Source: CAJPPJ01 sp963536495 (lineage in GTDB: Bacteria > Bacillota_I > Bacilli_A > RF39 > UBA660). Taken from it: 64,000 nucleotides of DNA. Shown here piece after piece: positions 52,110 to 61,423 of this stretch (within the stretch, counting starts at the first letter, position 1; each line of letters starts with the position of its first letter). The stretch is from assembly GCA_963536495.1 (NCBI GenBank), contig CAUTAF010000002.1:1-64000 (forward strand). The letters are read 5' to 3'. Position numbers and translations under genes: made by a program. The notes under the pieces are model-generated. The model ran no database searches. It was not told where the DNA came from and saw nothing but the letters and a program-made list of their open reading frames with translations.

Positions 52110-53771
52110 ATGAATAAAAACGTAACAAAATACTTTGCCTTAGGTGGACTTGGTGAAGTAGGAAAAAACATGTATGTCGTAGAAGAAAACGACGAATTAA
52201 TTATTTTAGATTCAGGTAGTATATTTCCAGAAGAATCATCTTTAGGAATAGATTATATAATTGGAGATATAAACTATCTAAAAGAAAACGAAAAGAAAAT
52301 AAAAGCATTAGTAATAACACATGGTCATGAAGATCATATTGGTGCAGTACCATTTTTAGTAAATTATGTTAATATACCGGTAATATATGCACCTAATCAA
52401 GCAAAAGAATTAATAGAATTAAAATTAAAAGACCATAATATTAAATACGATAATATAATTGTATTTGATAAAGATTCTAAATTTAAAACAAAAAACTTTA
52501 CTATAGAATTTTTTACAGTTAATCACTCTGTACCAGACTCTTTTGGTATAGCAGTAACTACATCTAACGGTATAATTGTAACTACTGGAGACTTTAAGTT
52601 TGACTTAACTCCAATTGGACCTAAAGCTGATTTTGATAAAATGATAGAGCTATCAAAAAGAGGAGTTACTTTACTAGTAAGTGATTCTACAAATGCTTTA
52701 GTACCAGGATTTTCTCTTAGTGAAGCAGTTGTAGATAACACATTAAATGAAATATTTTCTAAATATAAAAACAGAAGATTAATTATTGCAACATTTGCAA
52801 GTAATATATATCGTTTAAAACATATTGTTGAAACATGTTATAAATTTAATAAAAAAGTAGTTCTTTTTGGAAGAAGTATGGAAAACAATATAAATATTTC
52901 TTTAAAGGGTCATTATATTAATCACCCAGAAATATTTGTTAAGAAAGAAGAAGTTAGTACAATTAATCAAAAAGATTTAGTAATTCTTTGTACAGGAACT
53001 CAAGGAGAACCTTTAGCTGCTCTTTCTAGAATAGCAAAAGGAACTCATAAACAAATAAAATTACTTCCAGATGATATAATCATCTTCTCATCTTCTGCTA
53101 TACCAGGAAATGCTAGAGCAATTAATAGTACAATTAATAAACTATGTTTACAAGGTGTTAAAGTAATAACTAAAGATGATTTTAAAATCCATACATCAGG
53201 TCATGCTAGTCAAGAAGAATTAAAACTTATGTTAACTTTAATAAGTCCTAAATTCTTTGCACCACTTCATGGAGAATATAGAATGTTAAAACAACACACT
53301 AAACTTGCTCATGCTTGTGGAGTACCAGTTGAAAATACATTTATCTTAGAAAATGGTAAAACATTAATTTTAGATAAAGGTAATGTAAGTTATGGACCTA
53401 AAATAAATGTTAATCCAATATATGTAGATAATTCTAAATTACAAGAAGTAAATGGAGTTGTTTTAAAAGATAGAAATGTTATGTCAAGTGATGGAATATT
53501 AATAGTTATAGCTAATATTTCTACTAAAAATAAACAATTATTAACTAATCCTAATATTACAACAAGAGGATTTGTAATGATTAATGAAAGTGAATCTTTA
53601 TTAAAAGAAATAGAAAAAATTGCAAAAGATTCAATATTAACTACATTAAACGAAAGTGCTAATATTTCAGATATTAAAAATAAACTAGTATCAGATTTAT
53701 ATCCATATATAAGCAATAAAACTGATAGAAGACCTATAATCGTACCAGTTATTATAGATATAAATAAATAA
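52110..53771 (+). CDS. rnj: Ribonuclease J
   Basis: The 553-residue metallo-beta-lactamase/beta-CASP ribonuclease acts as 5'-3' exo- and endonuclease in RNA decay and processing. The metal site HGHEDH is near 74-79. GGLGEVGKNMYVVE is at the start, GDFKFD near 160, and the beta-CASP and HASGHASQEEL-like block (IHTSGHASQEEL) near 360. The C-terminal domain is complete. An in-frame GTG at 52089 is rejected because AGGAGG lies just before the ATG at 52110. It is one copy (J1/J2 undetermined) next to RNase Y, the other main mRNA-decay enzyme of Bacillota. Confidence 0.95.
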   Translation: MNKNVTKYFALGGLGEVGKNMYVVEENDELIILDSGSIFPEESSLGIDYIIGDINYLKENEKKIKALVITHGHEDHIGAVPFLVNYVNIPVIYAPNQAKELIELKLKDHNIKYDNIIVFDKDSKFKTKNFTIEFFTVNHSVPDSFGIAVTTSNGIIVTTGDFKFDLTPIGPKADFDKMIELSKRGVTLLVSDSTNALVPGFSLSEAVVDNTLNEIFSKYKNRRLIIATFASNIYRLKHIVETCYKFNKKVVLFGRSMENNINISLKGHYINHPEIFVKKEEVSTINQKDLVILCTGTQGEPLAALSRIAKGTHKQIKLLPDDIIIFSSSAIPGNARAINSTINKLCLQGVKVITKDDFKIHTSGHASQEELKLMLTLISPKFFAPLHGEYRMLKQHTKLAHACGVPVENTFILENGKTLILDKGNVSYGPKINVNPIYVDNSKLQEVNGVVLKDRNVMSSDGILIVIANISTKNKQLLTNPNITTRGFVMINESESLLKEIEKIAKDSILTTLNESANISDIKNKLVSDLYPYISNKTDRRPIIVPVIIDINK

Positions 53772-53772
53772 A

Positions 53773-53804
53773 AAAATACCAAATAGTAATTATTTGGTAT
53801 TTTT
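53773..53804. terminator. Bidirectional terminator after RNase J
   Basis: Perfect 13-bp arms (53773-53785 and 53791-53803) with core ATACCAAATA/TATTTGGTAT around GTAAT, with T-rich flanks on both strands. Confidence 0.85.
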
Positions 53805-54167
53805 ATTTTACTTGAGATTTATTTTCATATTTTACTTTAAATTTATATTTTTCAGACTTTTTCAATATAAAATTATTTAATTGTTCATATTGTTTTTTAT
53901 TTAAGAATAATATATTTCCACAAAGTTTTATTTTAATTTTTTCATTATAATCTAGAAGCAAAACAGATAATTCATTAGAAAAAATCTCTTCTTCTTTTAC
54001 ACATAAATCATGATCTAAAAAATAAAATTTGTTTACAAACTCAAATTTTCCATTATTTTCTATTTTTATATTAAATTCAAAAAAACTTTATATAAAGTAT
54101 CAAAATCATCATAATCCCATAAAACATCTATTATACCTACTGGAAATGAAATATTATAATCTATCAT
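53803..54167 (-). pseudogene. Frameshifted small gene of unknown function (about 121 residues when joined)
   Basis: A start at 54167 with a GAGGTG ribosome site opens MIDYNISFPVGIIDVLWDYD and continues to DTLYKV. It reaches a TTTTTTT tract (plus-strand A7 at 54079-54085) and stops four codons later. In the next frame the reading continues without break as EFNIKIENNGKFEFVNKFYF to the TAA at 53803-53805. One extra T, or a -1 slip on T-TTT-TTG, gives a single acidic/hydrophobic protein of about 121 residues. No family was recognised. It could be a mutant gene, a frameshift-expressed gene or an indel error. Confidence 0.6.
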
Positions 54168-54240
54168 ATACACCTCTTATATCAATATTTTAACACATAT
54201 ATTAAACAAGTTTAAAAACATAGTTAAAATCAAATATATT

Positions 54241-54288
54241 AAAAAAAACAAGGCATTAATTTTAATCATTAAAACCATGTTTTATTTT
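54241..54288 (-). terminator. Probable terminator after trmB
   Basis: An imperfect hairpin AAACAtGG-TTTTAAT / ATTAAAA..CCtTGTTT just after the trmB stop, followed by eight Ts on the minus strand. Confidence 0.55.
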
Positions 54289-54899
54289 TTTACATTAACA
54301 TAATATATCACTTGATTTCTTTTAGTAAATTTATCTTCATATTCAGTAGTTATTATATTTTCTTTATCACTATGTAAATCTAAAGATAAATCTAATATTT
54401 TATAACCATTATTCACAAAACTTTGTAATGAATATTCAAATAACTTTCTATTATCTGTTTTTTGTTCAATATCTAAAGATCCAAGTTGTTCATACTTTTC
54501 TAAAAACACTTCGCTGGTTAATCTTTTTTTAGCGTGTCGTCTCTTTGGCCATGGATCAGAAAAATTTAAATATATTTTAGATATTTCATTGTCAAACACA
54601 TCTAATATATCACTTGCATCTATTTTTATTACTTTTATATTATTAAGTTCATAATTAGCAATTTTCTCTAATGTTCTAACCATAACACTATCAAATTTTT
54701 CAATACCTATAAAATTAATATTAGGATTATTTATCGCCATATTTATTAAAAATTGACCTTTTCCCATACCGATTTCTAAATGTATTGGATTATCATTATT
54801 AAATACTTCTTTCCATCTTCCTTTAAATAAAAATGGTTCACTAATTATATAAGGAGATTTATCTAAAATCTCCTTATTTTTTACATTTCTAAGTCTCAT
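54282..54899 (-). CDS. trmB: tRNA (guanine-N7-)-methyltransferase
   Basis: The 205-residue SAM-dependent enzyme makes m7G46 in the tRNA variable loop. The SAM loop is EIGMGKGQF at about 42-50, NFIGIEKFD lies in the second strand, and the family signature NFSDPWPKRRHAKKRL is near 116-131. ITTEYEDKF near the C terminus is the acceptor-site T-x-Y-E motif. It starts on the last base of the RNase Y stop (overlap of one base), so it is coupled to rny. Confidence 0.96.
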   Translation of the reverse strand: MRLRNVKNKEILDKSPYIISEPFLFKGRWKEVFNNDNPIHLEIGMGKGQFLINMAINNPNINFIGIEKFDSVMVRTLEKIANYELNNIKVIKIDASDILDVFDNEISKIYLNFSDPWPKRRHAKKRLTSEVFLEKYEQLGSLDIEQKTDNRKLFEYSLQSFVNNGYKILDLSLDLHSDKENIITTEYEDKFTKRNQVIYYVNVKK

Positions 54900-56437
54900 T
54901 ATTTAGCTTCTTCCTGTATTCTTGTTTCTCTTATAACTGTTATTTTTATAGTTCCTGGATATTGTAGATTAGCTTCAATATCTTTCTTTATATCTCTTGC
55001 AAGTTTAGGTAATTTAGAATCATTTATTTTTTCAGGTTTAACTATAACTCTAATTTCTCTTCCTGCTTGGACTGCATATGCTTTTTCAACACCATCCATA
55101 TTCTTAGCTATATTTTCTAACTCTTCTAGTCTCTTTATATAATTTTCTAATGTATCACTTCTTGCTCCAGGACGAGATGCTGAGATAGAATCTGCTACTG
55201 CAACAAGTGAAGATATAACACTAGTTGCTGCTACTTCGCCGTGGTGAGATGCTATAGCATTTATTACTACCTCTGGTTCATTATATTTCTTAGCAAGTTC
55301 TATACCAAGTTCTACATGACTTCCTTCCATATCGTGATCTACTGCTTTTCCTATATCATGTAAAAGTCCTGCTCTTTTAGCTAAGTTAATATTTTCTCCA
55401 AGTTCTGCTGCAAGTAAACCAGATAAATGAGCAACTTCAATAGAATGTCTTAAAGCATTTTGACCAAAACTAGTTCTAAAATGTAGTTTACCTAATTTTT
55501 CAATTAGTTCTTTACTCATTTTATTAATACCTAGTTCAAATAGTGCTTGATTACCATATTCCATTAATTTTAACTGCATTTCTTTAGATACAGTATCATA
55601 CACTTCTTCTATTCTAGCTGGATGTATTCTTCCATCTTGAAGTAATATATCTAACACTTCTCTTGCTATTTCTCTTCTATATATGTCAAACGATGATAAA
55701 ACGATAACTTCAGGTGTATCATCTATAATAAGATCTACTCCAGTTATTGCCTCAAGTGTTCTAATATTTCTTCCTTCTCTTCCAATTAATCTACCTTTCA
55801 TATCATCATTTGGTAAATTAACTACAGTTATAGTTTTTTCATTAGTAACACTAGCAGAATATTTAGACATAGCTTGAACTAACATCTCTTTTGCTTTTTT
55901 ATCTACATTAAGTGTAGCTTCTTCTTCTTTTTCTTTTATAAGTTCTGCTATTTCATTATCTATTTCTTTTTCTACCCTATCAAGTATTTTTTCTCTTGCT
56001 TCTTCTTTTGTTAGTTTTGAAATATTTGATAACTCTTTAAGTTGTTCTTCTTTCAAATCATCTATTTTAAAATATTCTTCTTGTAAAGCTAATTGCTTTT
56101 CAGTAATCTTTTGATCTTTTTCTTCTACTAATTCTTCTCTTTTTTGTAGAAGTTCATCTCTTCTATCTATATTTTTTTCTCTTTGTAAAAGTCTTTCTTC
56201 TATTTCTTTAGACTCTCTTTTCTTTTCTTGAACTTCCTTTTCTGCTTCTAATTTTAAATTATGTACTTCTTCTTTAGCTTCAAATATTAATTCTCTTTTT
56301 AATTTTTCCCCTTCTTTTATTAATTTGCTATATTCTTCTTTAGCTTTTTTAGAATTATTTTTTACAATTGATATAACTAAAATTAGTAATAATAATAAGC
56401 TTACTATTAAAGAGAAGATTATTATATATTTTTCCAT
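54899..56437 (-). CDS. rny: Ribonuclease Y
   Basis: The 512-residue membrane-bound endoribonuclease initiates mRNA decay. It has an N-terminal membrane helix (about 3-24), a long coiled coil (about 28-190), a KH domain with GRLIGREGRNIRTLEAITGVD near 215-236, and an HD domain with HSIEVAHLSG and LLHDIGKAVDHD near 360-371 carrying the metal-binding His-Asp. The length is standard. The ATG has an AAAAGGAG ribosome site. It heads a two-gene unit with trmB, after a terminator. Confidence 0.97.
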   Translation of the reverse strand: MEKYIIIFSLIVSLLLLLILVISIVKNNSKKAKEEYSKLIKEGEKLKRELIFEAKEEVHNLKLEAEKEVQEKKRESKEIEERLLQREKNIDRRDELLQKREELVEEKDQKITEKQLALQEEYFKIDDLKEEQLKELSNISKLTKEEAREKILDRVEKEIDNEIAELIKEKEEEATLNVDKKAKEMLVQAMSKYSASVTNEKTITVVNLPNDDMKGRLIGREGRNIRTLEAITGVDLIIDDTPEVIVLSSFDIYRREIAREVLDILLQDGRIHPARIEEVYDTVSKEMQLKLMEYGNQALFELGINKMSKELIEKLGKLHFRTSFGQNALRHSIEVAHLSGLLAAELGENINLAKRAGLLHDIGKAVDHDMEGSHVELGIELAKKYNEPEVVINAIASHHGEVAATSVISSLVAVADSISASRPGARSDTLENYIKRLEELENIAKNMDGVEKAYAVQAGREIRVIVKPEKINDSKLPKLARDIKKDIEANLQYPGTIKITVIRETRIQEEAK

Positions 56438-56494
56438 TATAATCTCCTTTTAACATCTTAATTGTAAACTTTTTTATAAAGTAGTGCAAGTAAT

Positions 56495-56521
56495 AAAAAA
56501 ATTAGCTATGTCAGCTAATTT
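56495..56521 (-). terminator. Terminator between the four-helix membrane protein gene and rny
   Basis: Perfect arms AAATTAGCT/AGCTAATTT (56499-56507, 56513-56521), then TTTTTTT on the minus strand. Confidence 0.8.
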
Positions 56522-56524
56522 TAA

Positions 56525-56890
56525 TTATTTATTATCTACTAATTTTCGTTGATTTGTATATCCAAATATTGAAAGTATTATTATAGGCAATGTAAACATA
56601 ATATATAATAAAAATACTATTGCTCCAATTATAAATAAAATCATTGCAACAAGTGCTGCCCAACTTTTCTTAGTCAATAAAGCTATAAAAGAAAAAAGTG
56701 TTCCAATAGCTAACATTATCATATGAGGTGTTAATAACGCTGCTGCTATTCCAACACCTAAAGCTTCAGCAGAATCTTTTGCAGAACTCATTGCTGATGA
56801 TACATAAGCGATTAAATATATTGTATATAAAAATGCTACTATTGTAGAAACAAATAAAACTTTACTTCTTCCATCAAAAAATTTTTTCAT
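56525..56890 (-). CDS. Small four-helix membrane protein of unknown function
   Basis: The 121-residue protein has about four membrane helices (near 10-32, 42-62, 64-76/78-98 and 98-112), short loops, and a basic, Asn/Gln-rich C-terminal end. There is no catalytic motif. It lies 8 bases after the lipoprotein gene, so they are probably cotranscribed; the same TA-repeat promoter would control both. Not recognised as a named family. Confidence 0.7.
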   Translation of the reverse strand: MKKFFDGRSKVLFVSTIVAFLYTIYLIAYVSSAMSSAKDSAEALGVGIAAALLTPHMIMLAIGTLFSFIALLTKKSWAALVAMILFIIGAIVFLLYIMFTLPIIILSIFGYTNQRKLVDNK

Positions 56891-56898
56891 AAATCCTC

Positions 56899-57411
56899 CT
56901 ATTTTATATCTGTATTCTTGATTGTAATCTTTATTGGTTTACTTAACAAATCATATCTAAAGTAAAAACCATAACTATCACTCTTATTAACGTCATAAAC
57001 TATATTACCTGTAAGTTTATCATTTTTTAGAATTGTACCATCTAATGTAGTTGGTGAATATGATGAAATTATTTGTTGTTCACCTTTATTACCATCTTTA
57101 TCTTTTAATTCGTAAGATAGAATAGATGAACTACTAAAATCTTCATCACTATTATTAGTAATTGTAATATTAAATACTAAAAATTCTCCTTTTTTAGGAA
57201 GATTTTTTGATGTACATTCTTCACCAAGTTTTAAAATACAATCTTCTGATTTTCTTTCTACAGAATTTATCTTTAATTTTACACCTTTAACGTCAATAGT
57301 ATCGTTTATGCCTAGTTCTTTTGGACCTTCTTTTTTAGTTTCAGTTGTAGTACAAGCTGTTAAAGTCATAGTTAGAAGTAAAGTCATAAAAATACCAAAT
57401 ATTTTCTTCAT
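56899..57411 (-). CDS. Secreted lipoprotein with a DUF4352-like beta-sandwich domain
   Basis: The 170-residue product starts MKKIFGIFMTLLLTMTLTAC: a signal peptide with lipobox LTAC, so Cys20 would be lipidated. The mature part has the DUF4352 pattern: a GVKLKINSVER strand, KKGEFLVFNITITNNSDEDF and a late DYF/YD-type strand. Such domains occur in small envelope lipoproteins of Bacillota. An upstream in-frame start (57543) runs through the TA repeat and is rejected, because AGGAGG sits right before the ATG at 57411. The upstream gene has its own terminator, so this gene depends on the TA-repeat promoter. Confidence 0.82.
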   Translation of the reverse strand: MKKIFGIFMTLLLTMTLTACTTTETKKEGPKELGINDTIDVKGVKLKINSVERKSEDCILKLGEECTSKNLPKKGEFLVFNITITNNSDEDFSSSSILSYELKDKDGNKGEQQIISSYSPTTLDGTILKNDKLTGNIVYDVNKSDSYGFYFRYDLLSKPIKITIKNTDIK

Positions 57412-57435
57412 TTTACATTCCTCCTTTCTACTTTC

Positions 57436-57470
<35 letters not shown>

Positions 57471-57488
57471 TACTTTTTACAACTTTAT

Positions 57489-57520
57489 AAAAAAAACTAA
57501 TTATAATTACATAATTAGTT
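57489..57520 (-). terminator. Terminator of the acidic cytoplasmic-protein gene
   Basis: Arms AACTAATTAT/ATAATTAGTT (57495-57504, 57511-57520) overlap the stop and are followed by eight Ts on the minus strand. Confidence 0.8.
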
Positions 57521-58414
57521 ATCTTTTTCATACATTGATTCAATTAAATTAAATAAATCTTCTTCATCAGTTGAATCTTGATTTTTCTTATTTTTATCAC
57601 TTTCTTCTTGTAATATTCTAGTTGTTTTAGCTTTTTCTTCTTTTCTTACTTCTATTTCTTCATCATCACTAAATTCATCTAAAGAAGAAACTCTATTATC
57701 CTTATAATTAACATTATATTCTAAACCTAAATCGTTATAATAGTCACTAGCATCTTCTATAGTAACATTTTTAACATTTGGTACTGCTTCTTCTTTTAAA
57801 TCAACTATATTTTCTTCTTTTTTAACTTCTTTATTTTCTTTTTCATCTTTTACTGCTACTGTTTTAATTCCCATTGGAGTAACATAAGTTCTTATACCAT
57901 CTAAAATTTTATCTTTTTCATTTTTAACTTTAGGTGCTTCATATTTTTTTAAAGGATTCTTATCTATTATTCCAAATACTGGAGATACTATAGAACTAGG
58001 TCTAAAAGGTCTAGTTTCATCAACTCTTTTTACAACTTCTTCTTTTTTTACAGGAGTTGGTTCTAGTATTTCTTTAGAAACTTTAAATTCCAATTCTTCT
58101 TTTTTAGGTTGTTCAAATCTTTCAAAATCTTTAAATCTTTCATATTGTTTAACTGGTTGTTGTTCTTTTTCTTCCATTGGAACTACTACAAAAGACTGCG
58201 TTTTAGCAACAGCAAAATCATCTTCTGTTTCATCTTCATAAAGAGTAAATTCTGCTCTTTTTAAATTTCTGTTATTATCTTCTTTTTCTTCTATTTCTTC
58301 TTTTGGTTTAAATGTTTCATATGATATTTTTTCTTCTGTTTTTCTAGTTTCTTCTACTTCGTTATCTTCAACTTCCTCAAAAAATGTACTTTTAATTTTA
58401 TTAAAAATCGACAT
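57515..58414 (-). CDS. Acidic, largely disordered protein with a conserved SPVFGIIDKNP motif
   Basis: The 299-residue protein is rich in Glu and Lys and mostly low-complexity, without signal or membrane segment. One ordered island stands out: RPFRPSSIVSPVFGIIDKNP near 140-159. Similar S-P-V-Y/F-G-I/V motifs occur in uncharacterised proteins of Bacilli thought to act at the division site or envelope; that is from memory and unproven. The C-terminal EEDLFNLIESMYE helix could be a binding peptide. It is 12 bases after the small lipoprotein gene. Function unknown. Confidence 0.65.
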   Translation of the reverse strand: MSIFNKIKSTFFEEVEDNEVEETRKTEEKISYETFKPKEEIEEKEDNNRNLKRAEFTLYEDETEDDFAVAKTQSFVVVPMEEKEQQPVKQYERFKDFERFEQPKKEELEFKVSKEILEPTPVKKEEVVKRVDETRPFRPSSIVSPVFGIIDKNPLKKYEAPKVKNEKDKILDGIRTYVTPMGIKTVAVKDEKENKEVKKEENIVDLKEEAVPNVKNVTIEDASDYYNDLGLEYNVNYKDNRVSSLDEFSDDEEIEVRKEEKAKTTRILQEESDKNKKNQDSTDEEDLFNLIESMYEKDN

Positions 58415-58426
58415 ATTTCCTCCACA

Positions 58427-59032
58427 CTATTTAAAATTCAAATTTAAATCGTCTTCACTTTTTCTTTTTTTCTCTTCTTCATTTACTATTTGATGCGTAT
58501 TATTTAAATCAAAATTTTTTGCTCTTTCATTATCTTTCTTATATACATTATTTAATAACTTATCATTATATTTAATACTTGATAAAATCATCATAGAATT
58601 ACTAAGTGCATCGTTAAGATTTTTACTTTCAACTACACCTTCTATTCTTCCATAATTATATACTATTATATAAGAATATTCATTATTTTCTAATTTTTTT
58701 ATTTCTAAAAAACCATTTTTAAGTTTTTTACTGTAAAATGTCGATGAATTAGGTTTATATTTAATTTCTGGTTTATTTAAATAACTTATTAAATCAACAT
58801 ATAGATAAATATAAGTGTTTTTATATGATAATTTAAAAGTATTTTCGACTTTTTTAGAATTTTTTATCCCCACAGGTAAATAATATCTATATCCACTAAA
58901 ACTTTGATTGTATCTATTTTCTTTTACTAAAAATATCTCTTCTAACTGACTTATTTTCATATCTTTAGTTTCATAAATACTACATCCAGTACAAAAACTT
59001 ATCAAGATCAATAAAGTTATTATTTTTTTCAT
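58427..59032 (-). CDS. Small lipoprotein of unknown function
   Basis: The 201-residue protein has a signal peptide with a Cys at LISFCTGCS (about 13-18), fitting a lipobox TGC. The mature part is Tyr/Asn/Lys-rich and beta-rich, with SGYRYYLPVGIK and EYSYIIVYNYGRIEGVV, and then a charged tail. No known domain was recognised. It lies 8 bases after the flippase gene and 12 before the acidic-protein gene, so the three form an operon, suggesting an envelope role. Confidence 0.7.
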   Translation of the reverse strand: MKKIITLLILISFCTGCSIYETKDMKISQLEEIFLVKENRYNQSFSGYRYYLPVGIKNSKKVENTFKLSYKNTYIYLYVDLISYLNKPEIKYKPNSSTFYSKKLKNGFLEIKKLENNEYSYIIVYNYGRIEGVVESKNLNDALSNSMMILSSIKYNDKLLNNVYKKDNERAKNFDLNNTHQIVNEEEKKRKSEDDLNLNFK

Positions 59033-59040
59033 TATTTCTC

Positions 59041-60678
59041 CTATAAAATATTTTTAAATTTATTTTTTATTTTTCGATACTTATCTTTTCCAAGTATTAA
59101 AACAAATGCTTTAGTATTTTTAATACCAAGAAAGAACGCTATAGCACCTACTATAGTATAAATGATAACTGTCATTATTGCACGAGCTTTAAGAGTTACT
59201 GATACTGGTATAAAGATTTTTAAGATTAACATAGCAAGTAACATAATAAGTGTTGCAAATAAAACACAAACAAGAACTATATAAGTATCTTTATAATTTA
59301 TATTATATTCTTCTTTTAAAAATTTTAAACAAATATAAGAACAAACAGCAAATCCTAACATAGTAGATAATATTGCTCCAATATATGGTGGAAGTGATAT
59401 TGAATAAAATGTTTTCATAAGAGGTATATGAAATATTAATTTAGTTAAAAATCCAAATAATAAAGCTTTTAACATAACTTTATTATGACCTAAAGTTTGA
59501 ATAATTAATGATGTCGTCGTAAATACAACATTAAAGATAATAGTAAATATATATATCAAATATACATTTATTGCTAAAGTATTGTTTTTATAAAAAATAT
59601 TCCATACTGGAGTTACTAAAAACGCTAAAGCAAAAGTCATAGGAATAGAAAAGAATATCAATATTTCTAAAGATTGATTAACTTTATTTCTTATATTTTC
59701 ATAATTTTTAGTTGCTAAACTACTAGATATATTAGGTACTAAAGAAGTCATAATACCTGTTGCAATAGATACAACTATCATATTAAGCTTAAATCCCCAT
59801 GTAGATAAAACTGAAGATACTATTTCAGCATTTTCTTTAGTATAATTAAACATTTCTGGTAACATTCTTGGAAGTAAGAAAACATCTATCGAGGTATAAA
59901 CTGACTTACATACATTTAAAACAATGAATGGTACTGCATATCCCCATAACTTATAAAATATTTGTTTATTACTAATATTAGGTTCTATTATTTCAGGGTT
60001 TATCTTATTAAATTCTTTTTTATATTTAATACTTTTTATATATAAATATAACAAAGATATAAGTGCTCCAAGACTTGCTGCAAGTAAAGCAACAGATACA
60101 GTTTCTTTATATTTAATATTTGGTATAAGAATAGCTATAGAACTAATAATTATAATTATACCTACTCTAATAACTTGCTCTATAATAGTTGAATAAGAAG
60201 TAGCTTTAATGTATTTATGTCCTTGAAAATAACCTCTATAAACACTCATAATAGGTACTATTAAAATAGAAAAAGAAATAACTCTAATTACAAAAGTAAT
60301 ATCTTCTAATGAATTACCTCCACTTTTACCTGCAACTATAAAAGAAGCAATAAATGGAGCTAAAATAATTAAGAATAAAAAAGATGCTATTCCTAAAATT
60401 CCCAAAGTTAAACAAGCTATTTTCAATGCTTTTTCTTTAGATTTAACATATCCTAATTCAGAATATTCACTAACCATTTTACTTACTGCAAAAGGAATAC
60501 CTGCTGTAGATAAACTTAAAAATATCGTATATATACTATATGCGTATCCATAAAGTGCTCCACCTAGTGTTCCAACTGCACGATTAAAAGGAACAACATA
60601 TATTATTCCTAAAACTTTTGCAACAACTATAGCAAGAGTTGCAATAAAAGCACCTTGTAAAAAATTATCTTTTTTCAT
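59041..60678 (-). CDS. MOP-superfamily flippase (SpoVB/MurJ/oligosaccharide flippase-like)
   Basis: The 545-residue membrane protein has about 14 helices. The N-terminal QGAFIATLAIVVAKVLGIIYVVPFNR and GIPFAVSKMVSEY are typical of the SpoVB/YtgP branch that moves lipid-linked cell-wall precursors or polysaccharide units across the membrane. Function as the lipid II flippase (MurJ/Amj role) or as a polysaccharide exporter cannot be decided from sequence. It heads a unit with two envelope-related genes. No truncation is seen. Confidence 0.85.
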   Translation of the reverse strand: MKKDNFLQGAFIATLAIVVAKVLGIIYVVPFNRAVGTLGGALYGYAYSIYTIFLSLSTAGIPFAVSKMVSEYSELGYVKSKEKALKIACLTLGILGIASFLFLIILAPFIASFIVAGKSGGNSLEDITFVIRVISFSILIVPIMSVYRGYFQGHKYIKATSYSTIIEQVIRVGIIIIISSIAILIPNIKYKETVSVALLAASLGALISLLYLYIKSIKYKKEFNKINPEIIEPNISNKQIFYKLWGYAVPFIVLNVCKSVYTSIDVFLLPRMLPEMFNYTKENAEIVSSVLSTWGFKLNMIVVSIATGIMTSLVPNISSSLATKNYENIRNKVNQSLEILIFFSIPMTFALAFLVTPVWNIFYKNNTLAINVYLIYIFTIIFNVVFTTTSLIIQTLGHNKVMLKALLFGFLTKLIFHIPLMKTFYSISLPPYIGAILSTMLGFAVCSYICLKFLKEEYNINYKDTYIVLVCVLFATLIMLLAMLILKIFIPVSVTLKARAIMTVIIYTIVGAIAFFLGIKNTKAFVLILGKDKYRKIKNKFKNIL

Positions 60679-60712
60679 ATTTCACCTATTTTAATTTTAT
60701 CATAAAAGTTTT

Positions 60713-61423
60713 TTACTTACTATTTTCAAATAAAATTATCGAAGTAGCTATTGCTACATTTAAAGAATCGATATTTTTAATAGGTATTTTTAAATAATCA
60801 TCACTTATTTCTAAAATTTCTTCACTAACACCTTTTCCTTCATTACCTATTACTATCATTTTTTTATTTGTTTTTAAAGCTTTTAAATCATTAGCTTTTA
60901 AAGATGTAGATAAAACCTTATAATCTTTATGTTTAGATATAAAATTAATTAAATCTTCTCTTAATATATTTAAAGAAAATATAGCACCTTCACTAGATCT
61001 TAAAACTTTAGGATTATATAAATCTACTGTATTTAAACTTAAAACTACATCTTTTATATTAAAAGCTAATGCAGTTCTTAAAATAGTACCTAAATTAGAT
61101 GGATCTCTTACATCATCTATTAAAAGTATAGTATCACTACTAACTTCTTTAATATCTAAATATTTTACTAAAGCTATATCTTCATTAGAATTTTTTAAGC
61201 TAGATAAACTTTCTTTTAATTTTTTATCTACATAAAATATATTATCTTCAACTTTGTTCAAATCATCAGTTATATAAGTTAATATTTTATTATGTTTTTT
61301 AGCTTCTTCTATAATATTTTTACCTTCTATTAAAAAAGTTTTTGTTTTTTCTCTTTCTTTTTTAGTTAATAACTTTTTTAAAGATTTATATTTTTTATTA
61401 TCACTACTTTTAATAATTTCCAT
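60713..61423 (-). CDS. SpoU-family RNA 2'-O-ribose methyltransferase
   Basis: The 236-residue SPOUT enzyme has an N-terminal L30e-like substrate domain (about 1-85: KYKSLKKLL, FLIEGKNIIEEA) and the trefoil-knot domain with DDVRDPSNLGTILRTALAF near 100-118, VIGNEGKGVSEE near 183-194 and IPIKNIDSLNVAIATSI near 204-220. These are the three SpoU motifs. It probably methylates 23S rRNA (RlmB/TsnR-like); the target is not certain. It overlaps the metallopeptidase gene by 14 bases. Confidence 0.9.
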   Translation of the reverse strand: MEIIKSSDNKKYKSLKKLLTKKEREKTKTFLIEGKNIIEEAKKHNKILTYITDDLNKVEDNIFYVDKKLKESLSSLKNSNEDIALVKYLDIKEVSSDTILLIDDVRDPSNLGTILRTALAFNIKDVVLSLNTVDLYNPKVLRSSEGAIFSLNILREDLINFISKHKDYKVLSTSLKANDLKALKTNKKMIVIGNEGKGVSEEILEISDDYLKIPIKNIDSLNVAIATSIILFENSK

